Made by a program: the position numbers and the translations under genes. This document shows, piece by piece, positions 13,560-21,516 of a DNA stretch of 64,000 bases. The stretch comes from a virus, in the IMG/VR virus record IMGVR_UViG_3300046010_015054, positions 1 to 64,000 of that record, one strand, 5' to 3'. The notes below the pieces were generated by a model that was not told where the DNA came from, ran no database searches, and saw only the letters and a list, made by a program, of their open reading frames with translations. How positions within the stretch are numbered: position 1 is the first letter of the stretch; each line of letters begins with the position of its first letter.

Positions 13560-14192
13560 TTAACCAATGATTTTGAAATTTAGAGCAATGGTTACTCTTA
13601 GATCATCACTATTATTCCTATAAATAACATGATCTAAATGAGAAGGAAATATAATAAAATCACCCTCATTAATTTGTGGTGTAAACACTTCTTGATATAA
13701 AGAATGCTCTGGATTTGTTTCCTGTAAATTTTTAATTACAGGGTCACTTAAACTTTTATAATATTTAGCTTCATTTAATCTTGGATTAATAAAGGTAGTA
13801 CCTGTATGAACTTGAGGATTAAATTTAAAATAATGTACAGCTGAAAAGTCACAAGCTATATGATTATGCTGCATTCCATCTTGTCCCTTACCATAAACAT
13901 TATACCAAATATTATCTATAATTTCCCAACTTCTACCTGCACCAAAAAATTCAAGGCAAAATTGATCTATATAGTATTGATAAATGGAGAAAAAATGTTC
14001 CCAATTAATTTGATATGGTAGTTGTTCATTATCATTTTTACCAAATGAAGTATGAACATTCCAATCATATGAATGGTGTGGGAATGCCTTATAATTAATC
14101 AGCATAGCTTCAAGATGAATTTGTTTTAAAAATTCAGTCTCAGCTATATTTGTTTTATAATAAAATGGAGAAAATAAATTAACTCTTTCCAC
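13560..14192 (-). CDS. 2OG-Fe(II) oxygenase-like protein
   Basis: 210 residues of the small phage 2OG-Fe(II) oxygenase group (2OG-FeII_Oxy_5 type). His109/His111 in MQHNHIACD lie where the first metal ligands are expected, EGDFIIFPSHLDHVI supplies the distal His185/188, and Arg199 in LRVTIALNF would bind 2-oxoglutarate. Which His pair binds iron is uncertain because the Asp follows at an unusual distance. Such proteins are frequent in T4-like phages; substrate unknown. Much more AT-rich codons than genes before 12 kb. Confidence 0.75.
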   Translation of the reverse strand: MERVNLFSPFYYKTNIAETEFLKQIHLEAMLINYKAFPHHSYDWNVHTSFGKNDNEQLPYQINWEHFFSIYQYYIDQFCLEFFGAGRSWEIIDNIWYNVYGKGQDGMQHNHIACDFSAVHYFKFNPQVHTGTTFINPRLNEAKYYKSLSDPVIKNLQETNPEHSLYQEVFTPQINEGDFIIFPSHLDHVIYRNNSDDLRVTIALNFKIIG

Positions 14193-14356
14193 TAAAAAGA
14201 CAAGAAATTTTGCTTATAATGTTCAATAAAATACCTCTCAGTCATAATACGAGAAGTATTTTTATGCTTTAGGGCTTGTTTTTGATTTTTATATCTATAA
14301 ATTTTACCCCACTCATCAATTACAACCCAAGGTTCATTTTCAATCTTGTTTGCCAT
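14192..14356 (-). CDS. Small basic protein, 54 aa
   Basis: From MANKIENEPWVVIDEWGKIY (ATG 14356). Basic, with tail RYFIEHYKQNFLSF. Overlaps the end of the DnaA-like gene. No family recognised. Confidence 0.55.
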   Translation of the reverse strand: MANKIENEPWVVIDEWGKIYRYKNQKQALKHKNTSRIMTERYFIEHYKQNFLSF

Positions 14357-14771
14357 AACGATTATAATAAAATTCAACTAAACTTTTTAGATGTTTGTTT
14401 TCTTGCTCTAAAAAATTAACTCTTGCTTCTAATTTTCTAATTTCTTCAGTTAAAATAATAGGATCTCTTAAAGGTAATTTTCTATTAGTTAATTTAGGTA
14501 CTTTTTCAAGATGCTTTTTAGCTACTTTAAAATAATGAACATATTCATCAGAAAAATTAACATTAGCTTGGTGATGTTTAGTTGCATGACAGACAGTAGA
14601 GTGATCTCGATCCCACATTCCACCTAAAATTTTAGCTGTAGATAAACCTCGACTAGCACAGATAAAAGCATTTCTTACAAATACATTAGTTCTTTCTCTT
14701 GAATTTAGTGATTTAAATTCCATACCTAATTCTTGTAAGTAATTGTTTTTAGCTATTTTAAGCTGTTTCAT
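14340..14771 (-). CDS. DnaA domain IV-like DNA-binding protein
   Basis: 143 residues. Residues 30-66 hold VRNAFICASRGLSTAKILGG and WDRDHSTVCHATKHH, matching the DnaA C-terminal DNA-binding signature (GGRDHSTV-HA). No AAA+ domain is present: the frame starts 25 residues before it. Residues about 109-135 form a coiled coil (EEIRKLEARVNFLEQENKHL). It probably binds DNA as a dimer; a role in phage origin recognition or in competing with host DnaA is inference. Confidence 0.8.
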   Translation of the reverse strand: MKQLKIAKNNYLQELGMEFKSLNSRERTNVFVRNAFICASRGLSTAKILGGMWDRDHSTVCHATKHHQANVNFSDEYVHYFKVAKKHLEKVPKLTNRKLPLRDPIILTEEIRKLEARVNFLEQENKHLKSLVEFYYNRYGKQD

Positions 14772-15018
14772 CTGTGTTAAGCTTTACAATTTTAACTAAT
14801 TCTTCTAAATCACCTGAACCTTTAATTTTAAGAGTATCCGAGTCAAAAATAGAACACCACCATCCTTCTTTTTCAGCCTCATCATTAGCATTTGAGATAA
14901 GACAAATATCACCAATATCTAAAGTATAGTAATAAAAATCATTATCGTGACCTGATTCTTCTATCGGAACATCATTACGTTCAAAACCCAATTTTTCAAA
15001 AATTTCCTCAGTCATCAT
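14758..15018 (-). CDS. Unknown acidic protein, 86 aa
   Basis: Starts MMTEEIFEKLGFERNDV (ATG 15018, overlapping the upstream stop as TAATG). Beta-rich centre DFYYYTLDIGDICLIS and WWCSIFDSD resemble small phage proteins of unknown role found in Bacteroidota. Confidence 0.65.
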   Translation of the reverse strand: MMTEEIFEKLGFERNDVPIEESGHDNDFYYYTLDIGDICLISNANDEAEKEGWWCSIFDSDTLKIKGSGDLEELVKIVKLNTDETA

Positions 15019-15170
15019 TAACATTTTATATGTCCCCAAGATACGGAAAATCCCCAACGTCCCCAAATTACGTCTACACAATAATTACCAAATAATAATT
15101 TATCGTAAGTGTATTTGATAGTTGGAGTTATAAAAAACTCGTACAACTGCTCGTAACGTTCAATTTTCAT
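15018..15170 (-). CDS. Unknown protein, 50 aa
   Basis: Starts MKIERYEQLYEFFITP, immediately after the upstream stop; aromatic-rich, ends SWGHIKC. No family recognised. Confidence 0.55.
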   Translation of the reverse strand: MKIERYEQLYEFFITPTIKYTYDKLLFGNYCVDVIWGRWGFSVSWGHIKC

Positions 15171-15171
15171 T

Positions 15172-15372
15172 TCAAGGAAAAAATTTAGTTTCTTCAAAAG
15201 TAAATAATAGTGTTCCATCTGGTTTGTCCCATTCATCTAAGCCTTCAACAAAACCGCAAAATTTATATTCTGAAAAATTATTTGTTTCGTTAACTTTAAT
15301 AATTTCAATTTCGTTTAAAAGAAATTCAATAGGCAGTTCCTCAATTGCCATTTTAAGTTCGAGTAGGGTCAT
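15172..15372 (-). CDS. Unknown acidic protein, 66 aa
   Basis: MTLLELKMAIEELPIEFLLN then an acidic, aromatic second half. Overlaps the DUF6884-like gene by 4 bases. Confidence 0.6.
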   Translation of the reverse strand: MTLLELKMAIEELPIEFLLNEIEIIKVNETNNFSEYKFCGFVEGLDEWDKPDGTLLFTFEETKFFP

Positions 15373-16085
15373 AACTTAGTTTTTTTTCTCCACTTTCCAT
15401 TTTTATTTTCAAGTAAATCTAAATATTCTTCTTTAATTACCCAACCCTGAGTTTGAAAATTTAATCCTCTACTAACACGCGCAGCATTACCTTCATCTAC
15501 AATAGGATACTTTTTAACTAAATGGCGGGCATATCCAAAAAATGGTTCATAATCATTATGATACCACCATCTTTCTAATTCTGGGTCTTTACTTTTTTTA
15601 CGTTCACCTATTTGGGTTAGATCAACTTTACCTTTATCTTGGTAAATCTCCAAAGCTTCAATATAGCGATTTTTTACTAATCCAGGATTAACAGGTTGTT
15701 TAATATGGATAGTTTTATTATCCAAAATATCTTTAATAGGATCTAAGTAAGCATTTGAAATATGAAGATCAATTTGATCATAGTTATCTTTTAACCAATC
15801 AAATTGTTTTTTTACTTTTTCAACCCATTTTTTTAATTGTTCTCCCTCTAACCTATTAACTACTTTAAGTCGAGCTCCTTTAGCTAATGTAGTTTCATAG
15901 GGTTCAATTATTTTCTTAGGTGAAATTAAACCATATTTAGATGATAAAATTAAATAATCATCATAATATTCTTTAATAAAATTTACCTGATATCTAAACT
16001 GAAAGGAAATATCATACATCTCCTCAGCAGTACATTTATATTTTTGTTTTTTGGCTTTACAATTTATTATTGCTAATCTTGACAT
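15369..16085 (-). CDS. DUF6884-like protein
   Basis: 238 residues. The N-terminal CKAKKQ, then EEMYDISFQFRYQ, ILSSKYGLISP and IEPYETTL (residues 9-67) are the order of motifs in DUF6884, related to the YaaA fold, a group often found near DpdA-type nucleic acid modification genes. The C-terminal RARH-like half (GYARHLVKKYPIVDEGNAARVS) is probably a separate DNA-associated part. Overlaps the GIY-YIG-like gene by 13 bases. The link to base modification is inferred from family context and from FolE/QueE elsewhere. Confidence 0.65.
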   Translation of the reverse strand: MSRLAIINCKAKKQKYKCTAEEMYDISFQFRYQVNFIKEYYDDYLILSSKYGLISPKKIIEPYETTLAKGARLKVVNRLEGEQLKKWVEKVKKQFDWLKDNYDQIDLHISNAYLDPIKDILDNKTIHIKQPVNPGLVKNRYIEALEIYQDKGKVDLTQIGERKKSKDPELERWWYHNDYEPFFGYARHLVKKYPIVDEGNAARVSRGLNFQTQGWVIKEEYLDLLENKNGKWRKKTKL

Positions 16086-16636
16086 AATATACGAGCTCTT
16101 TCTAATCTTTCTTGTAAATCTAAATGTACGAACTCTTTAGCAGATAATCCCTTTGAAGATGGCCTTGTTCCTTTATTATTGAAATTAAATGGTGGTTCTT
16201 TTTGGTTTTTACTTTTATATAATTCTATATAACGTGATTCTTCCGGTACGGAATCGACTATCTCATCTCTAACCAGTTCGCCGTTAAATAAATATTCTCT
16301 ATAAATTGGAGGTGAAACTAAAGCATAAAGATCAATAGTAAATCCACTATTCAACAATTCTAAAATAGTAGGTTGCATTTTTTTATCATGTGCGCCTGGT
16401 GTTCCTTTATCACCATTAGAGGTTGCTCTGACTCTAGATTCTAAACCCCCCAAACCATCTGTAGAGCCAATTTTTAATATCTTACCCGTTTTTTCTGAAA
16501 CATAAAAATAGACTGAAAAGTTTCTATTTTTATAAAGAGGATTATTTTCCAAAAACAACCACTTCCATCCTGTTTCCGTCTTAATAGCTTTTGCTACCTT
16601 TTTTGGAGAAGGATTGTTTAAATCATCTATTTTCAT
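16073..16636 (-). CDS. GIY-YIG-like protein
   Basis: 187 residues. SVYFYVSEKTGKILKIGST (residues about 41-59) looks like the two-strand GIY-YIG core, then LESRVRAT with an Arg in the first helix and GELVRDEIV as a possible catalytic Glu region. The rest is unlike typical homing enzymes; a nuclease partner of the DUF6884-like gene is possible. First gene after the promoter at 16659-16689. Confidence 0.55.
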   Translation of the reverse strand: MKIDDLNNPSPKKVAKAIKTETGWKWLFLENNPLYKNRNFSVYFYVSEKTGKILKIGSTDGLGGLESRVRATSNGDKGTPGAHDKKMQPTILELLNSGFTIDLYALVSPPIYREYLFNGELVRDEIVDSVPEESRYIELYKSKNQKEPPFNFNNKGTRPSSKGLSAKEFVHLDLQERLERARILCQD

Positions 16637-16658
16637 AACCTTTATTTTTAATTACCCC

Positions 16659-16689
16659 TAAATATACGACCCGTTCTTCAGGTCTCCAA
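16659..16689 (-). promoter_or_regulatory. Promoter (TTGG-N19-TATATTTA)
   Basis: Consensus; start 23 bases downstream with AATAAAGGTTATG. Confidence 0.8.
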
Positions 16690-16693
16690 ATCT

Positions 16694-16987
16694 TTATTTC
16701 CAATCACTATATTTAAGCCCCCATTGCAAATTAACCCATTGCATTTCTTTCTCAGCTAAGGTTTTATTCAATTTGAGGTTTTTACGCAGATAATCTACAC
16801 CCCAAACTTTCCATTCATCAGCTTGAGCTGTAGTCATAGTCCATTCGGTCCACCAATTGTCCTTACGACCTTTGATATCTTCATAGGTAACATTGTGACC
16901 CGCAATAATAAACATTTGATTAAGCAGGTCAATTACTGCCTGCTCTCGTTTCTGATCTCTGGTTAATCGCTTGCGTTTAGCTTCCAT
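16694..16987 (-). CDS. Unknown protein, 97 aa
   Basis: Basic start MEAKRKRLTRDQKREQ, Trp-rich second half (WWTEWTMTTAQADEWKVWG and LQWGLKYSDWK). Helical. No family recognised; appears in an operon of small genes. Confidence 0.65.
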   Translation of the reverse strand: MEAKRKRLTRDQKREQAVIDLLNQMFIIAGHNVTYEDIKGRKDNWWTEWTMTTAQADEWKVWGVDYLRKNLKLNKTLAEKEMQWVNLQWGLKYSDWK

Positions 16988-17319
16988 AGTTCGTATACTG
17001 AATTATTTGTTCTAAATTTAAGATAATTTTCTCGAACTTCCAACACCTCTGTCAAAGAAGTTGTTTGCCAGGTAAAGAATTGATTGAATGGAGACATAAT
17101 CAAAGAACGTCCAACAGCAGGTTCATCGTGTCTTGCTTGAAAACGACCTTCCTCATTCCATTCAACCCACATTACTTCTTTAGATTGATTTTCTAGTCCG
17201 TCTCGTTCACGAACTAATTTCCAATTGAATTCGTTTTCAATCACTCCTTGTTCCAGAGCAACCTTCATAACATTATCTTCTAATGTCATTGGGATTTTAG
17301 TTTGTTTGAGTTTGCTCAT
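16963..17319 (-). CDS. Unknown protein, 118 aa
   Basis: MSKLKQTKIPMTLEDNVMKV, then beta-rich VMWVEWNEEGRF and LIMSPFNQFFTWQTTSL, ending VYELWKLNASD. Leader AACTCCAAAGAGAAATG. Stop overlaps the 97-aa gene by 25 bases. Confidence 0.65.
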   Translation of the reverse strand: MSKLKQTKIPMTLEDNVMKVALEQGVIENEFNWKLVRERDGLENQSKEVMWVEWNEEGRFQARHDEPAVGRSLIMSPFNQFFTWQTTSLTEVLEVRENYLKFRTNNSVYELWKLNASD

Positions 17320-17582
17320 TTCTCTTTGGAGTTAATTTGATTTTTGACATAAGAAATTTTCTCATCTTCGGTCAAATCGGTAAAAAATTGAACTGCTATT
17401 GCTTTTCCAAATAATACTTTTCTAGCCATTACAAATCGGTCTTTAAGCGTAGTGTATTTCTTGTCATAATTAAGAGGTTTAGCAATTTGCCACCCTTCAA
17501 GCATTTTACCTTCAATCACTACTGATGCCTGTTCTTTTACTGATTGGTCTTTTACCAATTCATCAATTAAGATTGTTTTCAT
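17316..17582 (-). CDS. Unknown protein, 88 aa
   Basis: Starts MKTILIDELVKDQSVKEQ (ATG 17582, ATGA overlap with the gene upstream). Helical; FTDLTEDEKISYVKNQ near the end. Leader AACGCCAAAGAGAAATG. Confidence 0.65.
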   Translation of the reverse strand: MKTILIDELVKDQSVKEQASVVIEGKMLEGWQIAKPLNYDKKYTTLKDRFVMARKVLFGKAIAVQFFTDLTEDEKISYVKNQINSKEK

Positions 17583-17749
17583 TTCTCTTTGGCGTTGAAG
17601 GTTAATATTGCAAAGAATCCAAAGAAGAACGATGTTATTACCCATCTGTAATCTTCAATAGGTGTGTTAAATTTGAATTGAGAAGCAGCATATGCTCCTA
17701 TCATAAACATACCTAAGTAACTTAATATTGCGCTAAGTGTCTTTTTCAT
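17579..17749 (-). CDS. Small membrane protein, 56 aa
   Basis: Two predicted membrane spans: LSAILSYLGMFMIGAYAAS and WVITSFFFGFFAILTF, ending NAKEK. Leader CTTTAACACCAAAGAGAAATG, the best copy of the repeated leader. Function unknown. Confidence 0.68.
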   Translation of the reverse strand: MKKTLSAILSYLGMFMIGAYAASQFKFNTPIEDYRWVITSFFFGFFAILTFNAKEK

Positions 17750-17761
17750 TTCTCTTTGGTG

Positions 17762-18019
17762 TTAAAGTTCCTGAATCTGACCCAAGTACTTAGTTACATC
17801 ATCTTCAGTCAAATATCCAAGTACATCATCAGTAATAGGAGTATCATAGCAAATAGCATCATCTTTTATAACTGCTAATTCGTATAAACCCTGATTACCT
17901 CCGTAGCTGTACGGAGATTTAATAACACTAGCACCGTACCCGTTATCAAAATTGATACGTGCTTGAATACCTACATCAAATTGCATAGGTTGAAAATCTA
18001 AGTCATTAAATGTTTTCAT
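17762..18019 (-). CDS. Unknown acidic protein, 85 aa
   Basis: From [17 protein letters not shown] (ATG 18019); the longer frame runs through the upstream gene. [21 protein letters not shown] suggests a compact beta domain. No family recognised. Confidence 0.65.
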   Translation of the reverse strand: MKTFNDLDFQPMQFDVGIQARINFDNGYGASVIKSPYSYGGNQGLYELAVIKDDAICYDTPITDDVLGYLTEDDVTKYLGQIQEL

Positions 18020-18647
18020 CTTCTTCTTTATTTTGTAATTTTTCCAATTGTTCTTCAAGGTGTTTGATGCCAGTGAAAATAATTTTAGCATCTGGGTCAG
18101 GCTCGTACATAGCAATATCTCGCATTAGCTTAGCTCTGTAACCTTCCTTATAATATCCTTGTTCAATCCAACTTGCTAAATTATGTAGGTGTTCAGGTCC
18201 TGAAATTGAAATACGTAAATCGTAATCACACCATTTAGTTTTCCAATCCCAAAACATAATACCTTTAGTTAGTTTTCGGTGTAGATCACTTAACCTGCGA
18301 TTACGAACACGAACTAATGATTTATCGTTTCCAAACACGTGTAGGAAACGTAGAAACCATCTTGGACACCACCAAGGTTTTGCTTCATAATCCATTGCTA
18401 ATACAAGCGGTAACAATGCATTACAGTAAGTCTCAGAGGTATAATGAAGTGAGATGTTCAAATATCCATACTTCTCTGTTTTGCGTGGAAATAAGATGTA
18501 ACGTAAATCACTCCATTCTAAATTACGAGTGGTAATATACTTTTTCTTACGACCTTTCCAAAATAGGATAGTATACTTTAAATCTTCCAATCGCTCTTTA
18601 AGCGTTGGTTTAGGTAGTGGAGTAAAAAATTTACTATTTTTGTTCAT
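18006..18647 (-). CDS. Unknown protein, 213 aa
   Basis: Basic and aromatic; contains [20 protein letters not shown], a [15 protein letters not shown] segment and a C-terminal coiled coil ([15 protein letters not shown]). No recognised family. Overlaps the next small gene by 14 bases. Confidence 0.7.
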   Translation of the reverse strand: MNKNSKFFTPLPKPTLKERLEDLKYTILFWKGRKKKYITTRNLEWSDLRYILFPRKTEKYGYLNISLHYTSETYCNALLPLVLAMDYEAKPWWCPRWFLRFLHVFGNDKSLVRVRNRRLSDLHRKLTKGIMFWDWKTKWCDYDLRISISGPEHLHNLASWIEQGYYKEGYRAKLMRDIAMYEPDPDAKIIFTGIKHLEEQLEKLQNKEEDENI

Positions 18648-18649
18648 AA

Positions 18650-19345
18650 CTAAATAAATTCTAATTCGTTTGTTTCAGGATCCCAATCAATAGTAATTGG
18701 TTTGTTAGCGTATTTGTATTTTTCATTCAATACAGCAGCATTAATGAAGTGTGTGCCTTCGTGGAACTTATAACCATAACCTGAATGAATGTGTCCAAAC
18801 ACGTGAATTTTAGGTTTTAATTCATCTACTCGAACACGAAGCAATTCACAACCTACATTCAAGTTACCATAAGGGGTAACATCACAATGACCAAATGGAG
18901 GACCGTGAGTAACTAAAATGTCAGTATCGTTTGGAATATCTTTCCATTTCAATTCCAACTCCCAACCATTTCGAGGCAAATTAAAAGCCCAATCGTAAAA
19001 TTCTGGTTGCCAAGGTGAACCATAAATTTTTACTTCATCAATAACGTGAGACTGATCTTGTAGGTAAATTAACCCACCACTATAGGCATTCATCAACTCC
19101 ATAGCTAAATTAGGATAATCTTCAAACAATCGATCGTGATTACCAGCAATAAACACTCGGTGTTTGTAGTCCATTGTAAGCAATGAACTATACCAATTTA
19201 CAAAATCAGCTACGTCTTGTGACTCATAACCTGAATTCATAAAATCACCAGCGTGAATGATCAAATCACCACCAGGAAGATCTTTATTGATTTCCCTATG
19301 TTTAGTGTGAGTGTCACTGATGAAGGTGATTTTCATTTCATTCAA
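18650..19345 (-). CDS. Calcineurin-like metallophosphoesterase
   Basis: 231 residues with all five metallophosphoesterase motifs in order: SDTH, GDF (HAGDFMN), GNHDR, THGPP and GHIHSG. Two-metal phosphoesterase, substrate unknown (nucleotides, nucleic acid ends or phosphoproteins are all known for the fold). Starts MNEMKITFISDTH, where MKITF at 19336 is equally open. Overlaps the glucosaminidase stop. Confidence 0.9.
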   Translation of the reverse strand: MNEMKITFISDTHTKHREINKDLPGGDLIIHAGDFMNSGYESQDVADFVNWYSSLLTMDYKHRVFIAGNHDRLFEDYPNLAMELMNAYSGGLIYLQDQSHVIDEVKIYGSPWQPEFYDWAFNLPRNGWELELKWKDIPNDTDILVTHGPPFGHCDVTPYGNLNVGCELLRVRVDELKPKIHVFGHIHSGYGYKFHEGTHFINAAVLNEKYKYANKPITIDWDPETNELEFI

Positions 19346-19898
19346 ATTTAGACTTCAATTTTTCAGCTAAAGCTTTAACTTTCAAAATGTAATTAGGATC
19401 TTCTGCGTAACCCAATTGAGCTAACAAGTTGTAGTACTCTTCATCACTATTAACTTTAGCTAAACCTTGGTAAGCTTGATAGTAACCATAATCTTCAACT
19501 GATGATTCCCACTTATCGTAATAGGCGTGACCACGCTTAATACCTAAGCTAGTAGTTGGCCTAATTCTAGCTTTCTTCATACCAAACAGATTGTGGTTCT
19601 GTTTAAAAATGGCTGAAGTAAAGTTACCGGTCTCAATTTTAGTTTGAGCTAGTACAATATAGGGTTTATTTATATTCTTAGACTTTAGTTCTTTAACTAA
19701 TTGATCTTCACTAAAGTACTTTTGATCTAAATATATAATAAACTCTCTTTCGTGTTCTGTAAGCGAATTAACCGCCTTATAACGGCCAACCATATACGAA
19801 ACACCACCAATGGCGACTGCAAGAAGCGCGTTTGTTATAAAAAAACGGCTGTTTACTCGCTTAAATACGAGTTCCTTTTTGTTGTAAATGTAAAACAT
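19338..19898 (-). CDS. Membrane-anchored glucosaminidase (peptidoglycan hydrolase)
   Basis: 186 residues. A membrane span at about residues 20-38 (FFITNALLAVAIGGVSYMVG) is followed by a glucosaminidase domain: VLAQTKIETGNFTSAIFKQNHNLFGM with catalytic Glu89, then AYYDKWESSVEDYGYY and a Tyr-rich end. It should cleave the glycan strand of peptidoglycan from the periplasmic side, as endolysin-like enzyme; signal-anchor-release type endolysins are a known analogy. The gene sits among early-type promoters, so a role other than lysis is open. Confidence 0.85.
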   Translation of the reverse strand: MFYIYNKKELVFKRVNSRFFITNALLAVAIGGVSYMVGRYKAVNSLTEHEREFIIYLDQKYFSEDQLVKELKSKNINKPYIVLAQTKIETGNFTSAIFKQNHNLFGMKKARIRPTTSLGIKRGHAYYDKWESSVEDYGYYQAYQGLAKVNSDEEYYNLLAQLGYAEDPNYILKVKALAEKLKSKFE

Positions 19899-19903
19899 AA
19901 CTT

Positions 19904-20050
19904 TTATTTAAAAGTGAAACGAACACGATTAGCCCAAGCATTTTCATACTCTTGCTCATCCAACATACTTTGGATTACCTCTTCTCTGGTACGACCCATT
20001 GCTTTCAGCTCTTCGTCTGTAAACAGGGCGCTTATTTCTTCTCTTGTCAT
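19904..20050 (-). CDS. Small acidic protein, 48 aa
   Basis: MTREEISALFTDEELKAMG and REEVIQSMLDEQEYENAW suggest two short helices. Leader AAAAAGGTTATG, 18 bases after the promoter at 20068-20098. Confidence 0.6.
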   Translation of the reverse strand: MTREEISALFTDEELKAMGRTREEVIQSMLDEQEYENAWANRVRFTFK

Positions 20051-20067
20051 AACCTTTTTCTTTTGAT

Positions 20068-20098
20068 TAAATATACGAATCTACTTTACGATATCCAA
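20068..20098 (-). promoter_or_regulatory. Promoter (TTGG-N19-TATATTTA)
   Basis: Consensus; its -33 box lies inside the 3' end of the 70-aa gene. Confidence 0.78.
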
Positions 20099-20293
20099 CA
20101 TTTCGTCAGCACTTATCTCGTATATCTCGTATAATTGAGTTTCAATCATAGTACTTGTCAATTGAATCTGATTGATAACATCATACACCTTTTGACTGTA
20201 CTTAATTTTATTGTCGTTGATTTGTTCAGCAAGTATATTGATTTGTTGTACATTAAGTTTCAACAACTCAATCAATAATTCCTTCTCTGTCAT
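20081..20293 (-). CDS. Small helical protein, 70 aa
   Basis: MTEKELLIELLKLNVQQINI then a long amphipathic region. Probably coiled coil. No family recognised. Lies after the terminator-like repeat at about 20320. Confidence 0.62.
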   Translation of the reverse strand: MTEKELLIELLKLNVQQINILAEQINDNKIKYSQKVYDVINQIQLTSTMIETQLYEIYEISADEMLDIVK

Positions 20294-20313
20294 AACTTTA
20301 ATAGTTAAAATAA

Positions 20314-20345
20314 TTTAAAAAAAGGAGGGGTTTAAAACCCCCCCA
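20314..20345 (-). terminator. Terminator-like GC repeat with U-tract
   Basis: Minus strand GGGGTTTTAAACCCC then TCC and seven U, spanning the stop of the 86-aa gene. The loop is short, so strength is uncertain. Confidence 0.5.
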
Positions 20346-20592
20346 AATGAGCTTTAAATTCAGCCATCTCTTCATTGTACTGCTTCTTCATTCTCTCTTC
20401 CATTCGAAGTACATCTTTACAATCCATCAGGTACTCCTTCATTGCATTCAGCTTAGCATCCATTTGCTCTGGGCTGAGAAAATTCTTTTCAATGTGCAGA
20501 TCTGAAAGATTTGAAATAGTGCGCTGCAAAACGTCTTGGATATCAAAACCAAACATTTCGTTGTGCTTTTGTGCGAATTCGTTCTTGTTCAT
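20332..20592 (-). CDS. Helical protein, 86 aa
   Basis: MNKNEFAQKHNEMFGFDIQD, then a Leu/Met/Lys-rich coiled region (LNAMKEYLMDCKDVLRMEERM). Single gene of its transcript. No family recognised. Confidence 0.65.
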   Translation of the reverse strand: MNKNEFAQKHNEMFGFDIQDVLQRTISNLSDLHIEKNFLSPEQMDAKLNAMKEYLMDCKDVLRMEERMKKQYNEEMAEFKAHLGGF

Positions 20593-20617
20593 AACCTTGA
20601 TTTTTAATTTAACGTGG

Positions 20618-20648
20618 TAAATGTACGATAAAAAAATCGGGACGCCAC
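20618..20648 (-). promoter_or_regulatory. Promoter (GTGG-N19-TACATTTA) embedded in a terminator
   Basis: The -33 GTGG sits in the loop/3' arm of the terminator hairpin at 20630-20662, and the spacer contains its U-tract. Confidence 0.75.
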
Positions 20649-20662
20649 ATTTAGCGTCCCGA
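20630..20662 (-). terminator. Intrinsic terminator
   Basis: CGGGACGC-TAAATGTG-GCGTCCCG followed by an A and seven U on the minus strand. It ends the transcript of the 122-aa GIY-YIG-like gene. Confidence 0.88.
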
Positions 20663-20689
20663 TCTTTAACCGAAAGATACCTCTTTTTA

Positions 20690-21058
20690 CTACAACATCC
20701 ACAAAAGTTGTTTAGCTGTGTTCTCCCTATCCAAAGAATAGATCCTAAATTCCCCGATTCCGGAACAATACTCCTTCATCGAAAAGTCTTTAGCTCCCCA
20801 CTTCTCTAATACTTTCTTCTCCACCATTCGAGCTTTTCCCTGCGTAATTGAGGTCACCTGCCCTAAAATAGTAACTTTCCCGAATAGTTCTTTCCAGGCC
20901 ACTGAATCATTATCAATCCGTCCTTCAAGTCTGGTATTATTTCTAATACGCGTTTCAGCGTTTTCCTTAGAAATACCAATCTTGATGAGGGGATTTTTAG
21001 TTGATAGCATACCACCTTTATACTCCTCAAATTTTAATAAGTATATACAATAGTTCAT
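20690..21058 (-). CDS. T5orf172/GIY-YIG-like small protein
   Basis: 122 residues. CIYLLKFEEY at the start and LIKIGISKENAETRIRNN (residues about 24-41) fit the two strands and Arg-bearing helix of the GIY-YIG/T5orf172 fold; VEKKVLEKWGAK may provide the Glu. Followed by a strong terminator. Function unknown, possibly DNA cleavage. Confidence 0.55.
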   Translation of the reverse strand: MNYCIYLLKFEEYKGGMLSTKNPLIKIGISKENAETRIRNNTRLEGRIDNDSVAWKELFGKVTILGQVTSITQGKARMVEKKVLEKWGAKDFSMKEYCSGIGEFRIYSLDRENTAKQLLWML

Positions 21059-21207
21059 TTCTCATCGAATTTACCGAACATTGCTTTTCCAAAACAAGTC
21101 CCAAAAAGAAAAAAGAATCCTACATTCCAAGGGTAATCTAATATCACTCCTATACACCAAAAGGTAAAACCTAATAGTGCCCATCCGTGGCGAGTTAATT
21201 GTATCAT
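21055..21207 (-). CDS. Small membrane protein, 50 aa
   Basis: Two hydrophobic spans, WALLGFTFWCIGVIL and VGFFFLFGTCFG, ending KFDEK. ATGA overlaps on both sides. Confidence 0.65.
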   Translation of the reverse strand: MIQLTRHGWALLGFTFWCIGVILDYPWNVGFFFLFGTCFGKAMFGKFDEK

Positions 21208-21443
21208 TTATTACGTGCTTTATCGTGTTGGTGCTCGCATTTTGGGCTACAAAAATATTCGCTGCCGTCTTTGATTTGGTATTCTTTATTACACCATCTA
21301 CATTCGTTAAACCAAGAGTAGATCATTTTTCTATACTCTTCTTGTGCTTCTCTTTTTAAGCGTTCTTGTTCTTCTTGTGTGTCGCGGTAAATCCAATAAA
21401 GGATCCAAATCACGATTCCGATAAGTGCAATTATCCCATACAT
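21204..21443 (-). CDS. Membrane protein with zinc-ribbon tail
   Basis: 79 residues: one span (IIALIGIVIWILYWIY), a charged coil, then CRWCNKEY and FCSPKCEHQH, a four-Cys/His zinc finger of cytoplasmic orientation. Role unknown. Confidence 0.7.
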   Translation of the reverse strand: MYGIIALIGIVIWILYWIYRDTQEEQERLKREAQEEYRKMIYSWFNECRWCNKEYQIKDGSEYFCSPKCEHQHDKARNK

Positions 21444-21516
21444 AATTTATTGTGTTTTTTGAGGGGTGGGTTGTATATACGGATATTAATATAAATGTAT
21501 TGTAGTTAAAAAGCTT

